Under the pieces are notes generated by a model. That model was not told where the DNA came from, did not search any database, and saw only the letters and a program-made list of their open reading frames with translations. From Allium sativum (lineage: Eukaryota; Streptophyta; Magnoliopsida; Asparagales; Amaryllidaceae), in the NCBI GenBank assembly GCA_030737875.1, contig CM060922.1, positions 299,079,456-299,143,455 of the forward strand: DNA of 64,000 nt, in the 5' to 3' direction. Below, piece by piece: positions 46,987-57,151 of this stretch. Position 1 is the stretch's first letter. Every line of letters begins with the position of its first letter. A program made the position numbers and the translations under genes.

Positions 46987-47032
46987 AATTAGAATTAGTT
47001 GAGATACGAGACATTCTGCTAGGGAAGAAACT

Positions 47033-47660
47033 ATGCCTGGAGGGGGTAATAGTGGAGCATCCGATTACCCGGTTATGTTTGAAGCCATGAAGGAAGCATG
47101 TCTTCGAAGGAACCCCGCTCCAGTGGCAACTACGGTTGAGGTTGGAGTTCCAGTGCCTAGAGCTGTAGAATTTGCAAAGCTATGCAAAGACTTTACATCA
47201 TTGGGAGGGAAACAATTTAAGGACACTGAATCAGTTGAAGAGGTTCAAAGGTGGATGGATACTTGTGTCCGAATCTTCAAGGACATGGGTATTGATGATG
47301 CAACAAAGAGGAAACTTGCATCAAGGCTGTTAGTGGGCAGTGCAGTGGACAGATGGGACTTTGTCACACTTGAGACCCTTGAAGAGGATATTTCATGGGA
47401 CCAATTCCAAGCTAAGTTTGAAGCAAAATTTATCACCACCGCGTAGAAGTATGTTCTATTTAAGAGATACGCGGAACTTAAACAGAATGGTTGTCCAGTT
47501 CTTGACTATATTTCTGACTTCGAGACCTTGTCGAAGTATGCTCGTTTATATGTGGATACTCCTTATCATAAGAATGAGAAGTTTGTCTTGGGATTTGTGA
47601 TAGACTATGGATCTTGGCTAATCCAGTTGGGGGTTCGTCCAGCTTGTGCATATTGTGCTG
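47033..47660 (+). pseudogene. gag: E gag, truncated
   Basis: Starts MPGGGNSGASDYPVMFEAM and shows FAKLCKDFTSLGGKQFK, CVRIFKDMGIDDATKRKL and WDQFQAKFEAKFITTA, parallel to B gag. A stop at 47444 is followed by further capsid sequence (YVLFKRYAELKQNG) to about 47600. The nucleocapsid with its zinc knuckles and the protease core are absent: the sequence jumps from the end of capsid to the post-protease part equivalent to B 23570, a deletion of roughly 0.55 kb relative to B. Confidence 0.85.
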
Positions 47661-49130
47661 TGGTCTAGTGTTGTCGAGTCATGGTTGCTCTTTTGTGTGT
47701 GATTGCTTTGTTCTTAACTTCTCTGGGATTGGGATCATCTTGGGCATGGATAGGCTCAAGAGGTATACACAGCAAGGGTGAATTGCGAGAAGCTAGAGAT
47801 GACAGTCGGGGATGTGGAAGGGCGGAAGGTGTTGATTCGGGGTAACCTGAAGATGGTGTTCTTATAAGTTATATTCGCTTGTGATTCCACAAGAAGACTT
47901 GTCATTTGTGCTGATCGCTAATGAATATGGGGATGTCTTTGACGAGGTCAAAGGGTTGCCGCCGCATCGTGAGATCGAGTTTAGAATCGATTTGGTCAAG
48001 GATGCTAGACAAATCGTTTTGCTTCTTAGGCGGATGGCGCCAAAGGAACAACGAGAGTTAAAGGTGCAGGTTCGTGACCTTTTGGGAAAAGGATTCATTC
48101 GGAGAAGCGTTTCCGAATGGGGTGCACCAATGGTGTTTGCAAGCAAAGCGGATGGCTCGTTAAGATTGTGTGTGGATTACCGTGAGCTGAATAAGGTGAC
48201 TAAGAAGAACAAGTATCCATTGCCAAGGATAGATGGCTTGTTCGATCAGCTTCATGAAGCCAAAGTGTTTTCTCAAATGGATTTGGCAACGGGATTTCAC
48301 CAATTGAGGGTGGCCAAGGATAGTGTGCCAAAGACTGCTTTTAGGATACCATCCGGTTTCTTCGAGTGGTTGGTTATGCCATTCAGGTTGAGTAATGCGC
48401 TAGCGTATTTCGTGGATGTTATGATTAGGGTATTCATAGATCAGTTGAATAAGTTTGTGCTTGTGTTCGTATATGATATTCTGGTTTACCCCAAGGAATG
48501 AGGAAGAACACAAGGCACACTTGAGAGTTGTGTTAGAGATCTTGCGGAAGCATTAGTTAAAAGCTAAGTTCTCGAATTGTCACTTCTGCAAGGATGAAGT
48601 AAGGTTCTTAGGTCATGTTGTTTCTGGAAATGGGATAGCGGTTGACCTCGCTAAGGTGGCAGCAATCCAGGACTGGGATAGACATAAGAATGCAACAGAT
48701 GTTCTGAGTTTCCTTGGGTTGGCATTATATTACCGATGGTTTATCAAGGATTTCTCCAAGATTGTTGCATCGTTGATAGGATAAACGAAGAAGAGTCAAG
48801 TGTTCACATGGAATGCGAAGTGTGAATAAGCGTTCGAAATCCTGAAGGAGAGATTGACATGTGCTCCTGTGTTGACCATTCCAAGTGGGAATGAAGAGAT
48901 GGTGGTATACACCGACATACGTGGTACTAGGCTGAGAGCAGCGCTAATGCAAAAGGATAAGGTCATGGCCTACGCGAGTCGACAGCTAAAGCCGCATGAG
49001 AAGTACCCAACTCATGATTTGGAGTTGGCAGCGATTGTGTTTCTCTGAAGATGTGAAGACATTACCTGTTGGGAGTCCGATTCGAGTTGTTTATGGATCA
49101 TAATTCATTGAAGTATCTTTTTCCCCAAAA
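47661..49130 (+). pseudogene. pol: E reverse transcriptase and RNase H, decayed
   Basis: RT opens near 47900 (EYGDVFDEVKGLPPHREIEF) and stays open to 48499. Motifs: [20 protein letters not shown] and [14 protein letters not shown]. The catalytic box reads LVFVYDILVY (about 48460-48485): the first catalytic Asp has become Tyr, so activity is lost. From 48500 the frame is broken by stops and shifts. RNase H (about 48854-49120) shows [14 protein letters not shown], with changes near the active site compared with [14 protein letters not shown] in B. Confidence 0.85.
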
Positions 49131-50158
49131 GGATTTGAATCTTCGGCAGCAATGATGGTCAGAGTTTCTGGCAACGTATGATTTTGAAATGGCCTATAGT
49201 CTTGGTAAATGTAATGCAAATGCAGATGCATTGAGTCGAAAACACGCAAGTTTGGGAGCGATGTTTTCTGAATAGAAGAGCCTTGAGTACTTGGGAAGGT
49301 TCGATTTCAGGCCATGGTGTGAGCTGGAACCTAAAATGTTGGCAATCTTATCGATAAGACCTACTTTTATCGAAAGGATTGGCGAGAGCCAAAAGAAAGA
49401 TGCAAAGCTTGTCGAGTTCATTCAAAAGTTTTTACCAGAAGATAAAGAGTTCGAAGTCGATCGAGAAGGTTAGCTTCGAAAGCAAGGGCGATTAGTTGTT
49501 CCTGATGTTGATGGATTGAGAGATGAGGTTCTGAGAGAATGTCATCACTCGAAGTTAACGATTCATCCCGGTGGTAACAAGATGTATCAGGACATGAAGC
49601 GAGTCTACTACTAGGAGGGGATAAAGAGAGATTTTGGAAAGTTCATTTCCAAGTGCAGGAACTGTCAGTTAGTGAAAGCTGAACAGAAGAAGTCGAGTGG
49701 TTTGCTTCAGCCATTGAAAGTTCCAACATGGAAGTAGGAACAAGTATCGATGGATTTTATCGACGAACTACCTAGAACAAGGACAAGAAATGAAGGGATT
49801 TGGTTCTTGTGGATCGCTTGACCAAAAGTGCAAGGTTCATTCTTGTCAAGTTGACTAGGATAGCGTCGAAGCTGGCATAACTTTATGTGAAATGGATTGT
49901 TAGATTCCATGGCATCCCAAAGAGTATAGTGAGTGATCGAGATCTGTTATTCAATAGAGGATTTTGGAAAGTTTGCAAGAAGCTTTGGGAACCGAGTAGT
50001 GCTTAAGTACGGCATATCATCCCCGAACTGACGGTCAGACCGAGAGAGTCAATCGAGTTTTGGAAGATCTCCTAAGAGCTTGTGTGTTGGACTTTGGGGG
50101 ATCATGGGAGGACTATCTACATATGGTTGAGTTTGCATATAATAATAGCTACCAGTCT
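49131..50158 (+). pseudogene. pol: E integrase, first part, decayed, cut by D2
   Basis: The zinc module shows HHSKLTIHPGGNK and CRNCQLVKAE (about 49540-49680). The core begins MDFIDELPRT (about 49750). Stops occur at 49270, 49471, 49612 and 49735, and the core then shifts frame. Unlike B, the third catalytic region still reads DGQTERVNRVLED (about 50030-50070), with Glu present. D2 is inserted at 50158/50159, right after the codons equivalent to NNSYQS in B. Confidence 0.85.
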
Positions 50159-51041
50159 TGTAATAACCCGGAAATCTGAGCCAATTTAAAATTTTTATTT
50201 TGGTAATTTTAATGAATTTTGGATATTTAAAATGAATTATTTTAAATAATAACAACGAGAAATTCATTTTGAATAGAATTAGAACGTATATATTTATATC
50301 GATCGTCGTTAGAATATAAATATTTATTTCTATTTATAAAAGGAATTGAAAATGGCGCAGTAGTTCGAAAATTCGATTTCAAATTTCAACTGAATGTACA
50401 TGATTCAAAATAAACCGGATTTTAGTGAAACCAAAAACATTCGAATCCAATTGAAAATATCTTTCCAATGAATCCGAAAAATCAAAATTTCATAGCGGGA
50501 ATCAAAAGATATGTCCAGTTGAAAATTCAAAATAGTCGCCATGGAAAATATAGCCCTTAAAAAAGGAAATTTTGCAAACGATCTCTGTTTCCGATGAAAC
50601 CACTTTTGTTGGATCCGGGACGTCAAATTATTGCTAGGTTTCAAAATTCATAATTTTTGAAGTTGATATGTGAGCGTGGCACACCTAAACGTGTTTTAAC
50701 AGTTTCAATCAAATTCGATCGACCAGAAAATGACCATTTTTCAAGCATTCTCAGAATTTGACGAAATTAGTTTAGTTAGAACCGTATCATCAATACGAAG
50801 CTAGAAATAATTTTTCTGGAATTTTCTGAATCAATATGTAACCCCGGTAAATTGAAATGTACTTTAAATATTGAGTATATAGATTTATATTTCAATTTAA
50901 ATGAAAAATGATCATAACAGCCGAATTAAGTTACGGGACATATCCCATTGTGTTCGGAATGGGGGTAATTAGCTAGGGGCGACAGTCGTTGGGCCTTGAT
51001 TGGGGATCGAATTTAAAAGTTGCTTTTTAGAATTAATTAAG

Positions 51042-51072
51042 TATATATTATATAATACCTCTCTCTCCTATA
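51042..51072 (+). promoter_or_regulatory. TATA region and Y patch of D2 5' LTR
   Basis: TATATATTATATAATA (51042-51057) followed by CCTCTCTCTCCTA (51057-51070). TATA plus a pyrimidine patch is a typical plant core promoter. The right LTR has the same near 58030-58070. Confidence 0.6.
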
Positions 51073-51109
51073 TTGTACAACTCAAAATCGGTTAAATAAA
51101 AAAAACAAA

Positions 51110-51425
51110 GAACCCCCTCCCCCGATGGATCTCGTTCAAGCCCATGTCGCACCGCCTTAACCTCGCCGCCGCCCCCATCTAATCGCCGCTGCCCCTTCTA
51201 ATCGCCGCCGCCTCCCTAGCTTCTCCCTCCTCCCTCGCTGACGCAAAACCCGATTCCCCCAAGACCCAGAAACCCTTAGCCCGCCTCCGTTCAGCCCTAG
51301 CCACCCTCCCTATCACTTGAGCGCCACCGCTCGACTGCGCCTCCGCCACTGACGCTGCGCCACCCCATGTCCCGGCGAGACCACCCCCTCTCTCCGATTC
51401 CGCCCTCTCCTCCTCCGCACGATAA
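51110..51425 (+). other. GC-rich leader of D2 5' LTR with a short uORF
   Basis: A GC-rich island within an AT-rich LTR, just after the predicted start of transcription. It opens with an 11-codon frame (51125-51160, MDLVQAHVAPP). The right LTR copy (58122-58157) codes MDLVRAHVAPP, with one amino-acid and two silent changes. CCGCCGCC-type repeats follow. It may act as a leader; coding use is unproven. Confidence 0.4.
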
Positions 51426-51579
51426 ATAAAGGTGAGCTACCCCTTCTTTATTTATTTTAAATTCAGATTTTAATTTAAAGACATTGATTAAATTCAATTT
51501 TTTTAATATTTCATACTTTGTTTAAATTCGCTTTTTAGTTTATATAAAAAGTTTAGATTTTTAGTAAATAAATAAGAAG

Positions 51580-51925
51580 TTTTGAGCTATAAAAATATGA
51601 TTTTTATATTATAGAGATAATAAAAATATTATTTTTATATTATAGAGATAATAAAAATATGTTTTTTATATTATAGAGATAATAAAAATATGATTTTTAT
51701 ATAGTAGAGATTATAAAAATATGATTTTTATAAGATAGAGAATATAAAAATACGATTTTTTTATATATGTTGTAGCGAAATAAAAATTCGATCTTTATTT
51801 AAGAAGTAGGAATATAAAAATATAATTTTTATATAGAAAGAGCGTCGTAAAAATATATGAAGTAGAAATAAAAATGTGATTTTTATTTATTGGAATGAAG
51901 CAATAAAAATATAATTTTATTGTGA
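51580..51925. repeat. AT-rich ~31-35 bp array in D2 5' LTR
   Basis: Units of the form AAAAATATGATTTTTATA plus TTATAGAGATAAT, about eight copies decaying to the right. The same array lies at 58560-58890 in the right LTR. Confidence 0.75.
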
Positions 51926-52596
51926 ACAGCGTGGTAAGGACTACATTGGAATTTCAAACAAATCCAAACGGTTCAGATGTTTAGAAGTAAAACTGGCGGA
52001 GTGGAACCCAAAGGTGAGAACTCCTCACTTTTATTTTAATTTCTAGTTTGAAATATATATTAGGATGCAGACGGTGCTTAGTAGACACCCGTCGTCCACA
52101 GACCGTGGATGACTTGGTTGTTTGATTGATGTGTTGTGAAAAATTGATTGTGTGATGTGAGATGGAATGAATAAAATATTTTATAGTTAAAAATATAATT
52201 TTTAACGTGTATATAAAATAAATATGAATAAACAAATCAGACGATTTGTTTATATACATCCATTTGAAGGATATTGATTGGGACGATAAATTTTACACAT
52301 TGCCCAACTGCATAAATAAAAAATCGGTGTTTGTTGACTAAAGCCCCACACGGGTATTGGGATGATATTTGACGTACACTAATCTTGATTGTCTAGTTGT
52401 ATGTCAATCGATGGGTTGACAAACTGTGTAAGCATTAATTATTTATATTTAATGCTTATGAAGTTGTGTGGTGCACTTTGGATGATGGTTGATTATTCAT
52501 CATTGCTATTATATACATGTGTTGTAGGGAATCCATATAATTAACATTATATGGTAATTGACTGGGCCTCATTCCAAGTTGGAAAATAAAGTATAT

Positions 52597-52733
52597 ATTC
52601 ATGTGTTGAATAGAAGAAAATTCATGTGTTAAATAAAAGAAAATTCATGTGTTGAATAAAATAGATATTCATGTGTTGAATAAAAGAAAATTCATGTGTT
52701 GAAGAAAATATTCATTTGTTGAATAGAATAACG
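52597..52733. repeat. ~23 bp minisatellite in D2 5' LTR, six copies
   Basis: ATTCATGTGTTGAATAAAAG-type units, six in tandem; also at about 59577-59706 in the right LTR. Confidence 0.85.
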
Positions 52734-53502
52734 AAGTTATTGAAATATATAAAGCCGTGTTGGTTAGATTGACGCCATTTTGACGTGAACGATATTTATA
52801 TCGGTTTTATTCATTTTTATAATGAATATCGAAAAGGAATTGATTTCAAAATATAACGTTTTGAAAATATTATCATTTATAACTTAATGATATGGAATAT
52901 TCAATTTTGATTAGAAATTGAATATGAAGTTGAAATCGTTTTGAAAACGAATTTAAAACGATTTATAAAATACGTTTTGAAAGGAAATCGACGATATATA
53001 TATATAATATATATACTATATATATATAATGGCCTGAATAGAACGCGCCGCGACTGTTCGCGAATTTCGACCATTGACTTCGAATGGATATTACGGGAGA
53101 TCCGACCGTCGGATCCTCCTAAAACCGGAACTTTTGGGTTTGCATCGAAAAGAGCTTTCTAAGAATATTAGAGATTTGAAATCTAATGGTTGGATTTGGA
53201 ATTAAATCAAATTTGGAAAAGGTCGCTGTAAGTGCAGTTCGATGGCCGTTGATGGAAATCGACTGTACGGGCCTTGATAAAATTATTAAAAATAGTAATA
53301 ATTTGTGTAAAATCATAAGAAATGATTTGGAAAGAATTAGGATGAAAAATTCCATATTTGAAAAGATAAAAACAGATTTTTATCGGAATGAACTAGTTTT
53401 GAACTAGAATTATAATCCATTTATTTTTGAAATAAATAAATTGGATTTGAAAGGGTTTTAAAAGTAACCAGAATTTTCAATAATTGAATTTGAATTGATT
53501 TT

Positions 53503-54088
53503 TGGGTTTATCGTGAACAGTGTTTTAAATAACACTCGTTCTTTAACCCAATTTACAGTGAAATAGGATTCAGAATTTATAAATCTTTTTGATAAGTTTT
53601 AAAGGAGATTTTCCGAAGTAATGTTTTCCAATTTAATAAAATAAATTGGAATGGAATTGAATTCGATTTGGTAATAATCGAAGTGAATTTCTGTGGAGGA
53701 AGACAACTAATATATCTAGAATTTAAATGGCTTTGTTGTTATTCCATTTATATTATTAGTCGAATATGGAAGTTTATATCGATTATATATATCGATTTGT
53801 TTTCCATGAAAATTCCATTGTAAATGGAATGCGGTTTTGGGTTGTCGTGAATGGTATCTTTAATAATATTGTTCTTAGACCCAACGGAGTTAAGAAAATC
53901 AGAAACTAACTGGAGATTAGTTAAGTTAAATGGTTTCTTGGGTATTGATCTGATGTTGGTTTCGGCCTTCGGGGTTATTACTTAGGGAATTGTTCACTTG
54001 CTAATTTACGGTTAAAGGCTGATGGAATAGATTGTGATTTTGGGTTTATAGTGAACTGCGTTTTAAATGACATTGGTTGTTTAACCCA
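53503..54088. repeat. Three ~48 bp inverted-repeat modules in D2 5' LTR
   Basis: TGGGTTTA...TTTAACCCA at 53503-53550, TGGGTTG...AGACCCA at 53838-53883 and TGGGTTTA...TTTAACCCA at 54041-54088. The first also holds an inner palindrome AGTGTTTTAAATAACACT. The right LTR has them at about 60480, 60814 and 61018. Confidence 0.8.
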
Positions 54089-54202
54089 GTTAAAGACAGG
54101 ATATGATTTCCCAAGTTAAACAATCATTAATATTGATTTTTGGGAAGATTAAAACCAAGTGGAGTTTTAATGAATCTTTAATTAGATTGAAATGATCGGG
54201 AA

Positions 54203-54327
54203 TGGAGTATCACCAGTTTTGCTCCAGGCGATAGTTAAATCTTTAATTAGATTTAAACGTGAAATGGTAATTGAATTTACCGATAACTCCATGGTGTTAG
54301 ATATGAAGTATGACCAGTTTTACTTCA
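54203..54327. repeat. Two stem-loops with a CCAGTTTT loop in D2 5' LTR
   Basis: TGGAG...CTCCA (54203-54226) and TGAAGTA...TACTTCA (54304-54327), both with ACCAGTTTT in the loop. The stems differ but complementarity is kept. Confidence 0.75.
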
Positions 54328-56135
54328 TGGGATGAATTGGTTGCGGTTATGAAATTTAACAAGTGATTACTTCGGTAAGGTTCGCTAATCCCGAGTAGTT
54401 TGGATAAACGATAATTTGGTTTGAATTGATATCCAAAAGGAGATTAAAGAATAAATTTGAAGAATTTATCTTTGATAAAATTAATGGGAACCTTTCCCAA
54501 AGTATAAGAATATTTTAATAAAAGAATATTCTTAATTGGAATTAGGCGTATGTTGTGTTTGTGTAACACTTATTCATTATGTACACGAGTTATTCAGAAA
54601 GACCAGGTTTATCCCATTCTGAATAACTGATTCGACGATGTGTCGAGGATGAAGATGGTGGTCGAAGACCGGAGGTCATCACATCGTTTGGATAATTACT
54701 GATGATCTTGATTGGGCTGTACACCCAAGAGGAGGGAATCAGTTGGTGATCATCCAAACGTACTTGGAGATCGATGAATATGCGAGATACAAGGTGCCTC
54801 CGGTTTCGTTCAGACCCAGAACGGACTTGTAAATGGACTGTGTGTCTGACATTGGATATCATTCTGTGTGATTGATCGATATCGGTTGCATGGAGTGGTT
54901 TTCCTGTGTTGCATGCTAAGATGCAAATGATTAAGGCTTCTATTGAAAAGCAGAGTCTTGTGGTTGATGATCAAAGCACGGCCTGTGTGGCATAGCTTTG
55001 TATAGCATTGATTCACGAGCCTCACTCCCCGGTTGTGGACCAGAAACGGGAGAGGACCTCAGGGAGGGCATGCGTTTCCTTCTAGCTAGGGTGGTGTCAG
55101 TGACTTACCAGCCTTGACATTTATATTATTTTCACCTGTGTGATTGTTGGATTGCGAGGCGCCTCGGATATATGGTGACTATGTGGAGCCGATGGAGTCA
55201 TTTGGCTCATTGACGCCCCAAAGGGCGGGAAAACGCAGTGTTCAGGCATTATAATCCACATCGGTGGACCAACCCTGACGATCCAAGGGGCAGTTGCAGC
55301 TGTTCCTGAGGGGCGGGCTAGAGCGTCTCGAATTTGGTAGAGGACGATCCCTTGCCTCAGTTCATAGATGGAAATCCAACTTCCAATACGCGACTTTGCG
55401 GTTTTAGTTGTAAACCTATGTATGGCGACATATTGGCATGGGGCACTTATTCCATCTATGATTGATACTTATGATTGAAATTGTTTTGAGACTACGCACT
55501 TATAGCAATAATAAAAGATGAAATTTAGCGTATCAAGCACTCTTTGGCTATTATAAGGTAAAACCGTATCCTCCGGCTTGTGTTATATTGTGTGATGGGA
55601 CCTGGGTCTTATAATAGCTTCATTGTTCTTTATTTTAGCATTGCGCTGTTGTTTTATGCACTAGTATTCTTGGGAGGAAACCCGTTCCGTGTTGTACGGC
55701 GTGGTCCCTTGATTTACCTAACTTTAAAATAAAGATTAATAACTATTTTAGTTCTCACACCAGTCACATGACTGACCTGGAGTTTATTGTTTTAACCTAA
55801 ACTCTGGGTGCCCCTATTTTCCGCTAGCTAGTTGTTTTGGTTTTGCAGATTTATATTCACAGGATCCTGATTTATAGCTGGAATGATATCCGGAAAGCTC
55901 TGTATCTGTCTATCTCTTTCAGTTGTGTATTGTATTATTTTTCCGCTGCTACGAAATGTATTGTAATCTCTGATATTTAGTGAATGTGTAATATTGATTT
56001 ATACTCTATATATTCTTGTGTTCTGATGGAATTGTTGTAATTAATAATGAAATTTTTTCTGTTTGCGTTCCAATTCGTCTTGTCCTCATTACAATCTGTG
56101 CTTTCCTTCACGGGGAAGTTCGAGTCGTAACAGCT

Positions 56136-56147
56136 TGGTATCAGAGC
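56136..56147 (+). other. D2 primer-binding site
   Basis: TGGTATCAGAGC three bases after the LTR end at 56132; initiator Met-tRNA type. Confidence 0.95.
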
Positions 56148-57138
56148 TTTGGTTTACAGAGCTCGGAGAACAAGACACATTAGAACCGAACGAAAGAATT
56201 CATCAGAGATTGGATTAGTAATATCCGATGAGAATAAATCGTTAGAGATGGGATCAGTAGTATCCTAAAACTAGTGCGAAGAGTATATTTTTAAAATGAA
56301 AACATTTTTGGTTTTGAAAATTTAACTTTATTATTCGTATTTTTATATTTATTTGTATTGAATTTGGACAATCCAATATATAAAGATTTTGCATACACGT
56401 CTGATCCACGGGTATTCGAAGTTTTAATATACGGGATATATACAGAATCACACTTTAGTCGCTCGGAGATGATTCTGATGATTGCTCGAGCATCATCAGC
56501 ATTTATGTTCGGGTTTTGGGATTTCTATATGATTCCAATTGAATGGTGTGAGAACCAAAGCTAGATAGGTTTATTGTTGTGATTTGGCATCAAAAACATG
56601 ATTTTTTGTATATATATATATATCAAAATCTTGAATTTGAAATGATAATCAACTAATTGTTTGATGGTTGTTTTGTTTGATTATTGGTTTGATATTTTGA
56701 ACCATTTAGCCAAATTGAACCGAATATTGAACAGTATTGAAAAATGATTACAATTGCATGCATATTCATGTATATCCATTGAACAGGTCATAGCAAGGTG
56801 GCTAAAGAAGAGGAATAAAATTGTTTGCCCGACAAATAGGTACATGTTTATTGTTATTCTTAGGGATTTTATGAGCTGATTGGCTAGACGCTTGACTTTT
56901 TCGTTTGGATTGGTGAGGACCATGGGAGGCTATTTGAAATACCCCGAAGCTCTCGGCGCAGGGGAGGTTATGGCGAAATTTTTCGGAAATTTAGGGTGTT
57001 AGCCAAATTTTTGAAAAAATTGAAAAGTTCTTAGAAACTGAAAAGTTGAAGAAGTTAATCCGTAAAGAAAAGAATCAAAGTTGAGTTGATTTGTAAAACA
57101 ACTTTCAGCTTCGTTCCTTTTCGGGGACGAGAAGTTTT

Positions 57139-57151
57139 AAGTGGGGGAGAT
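57139..57151 (+). other. D2 polypurine tract
   Basis: AAGTGGGGGAGAT before TGTAATAACC, with TTCGGGGACGA upstream; identical to D1. Confidence 0.9.

Larger units (their letters stand above)
50159..56132 (+). mobile_element. D2 5' LTR (5974 bp)
   Basis: In order: U3 of ~880 bp, TATA box near 51048, CT-rich start region, GC-rich leader (51110-51425), AT-rich array (51580-51920), donor-like site at 52014, 23 bp minisatellite (52597-52733), stem-loop block (53503-54327), conserved end region (54560-55760) and LTR end. No protein-coding gene is supported; small open frames are not conserved or are low-complexity. Confidence 0.9.
56133..57151 (+). mobile_element. D2 internal region (1019 bp), no gag or pol
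   Basis: Only short frames, none with retroviral motifs. Matches D1 417-1449 along its length, including the stretches around 56785-56850 and 56955-57020, so this sequence is the family's normal internal region and not a random deletion. Ends with the polypurine tract. Confidence 0.9.

Noticed and set aside
51297..51497. Gly/Arg-rich minus-strand frame in the D2 leader (also 58269-58475)
   Set aside because: A by-product of the GC-rich leader; conserved only because the two LTRs are copies. Opposite to the predicted transcript.
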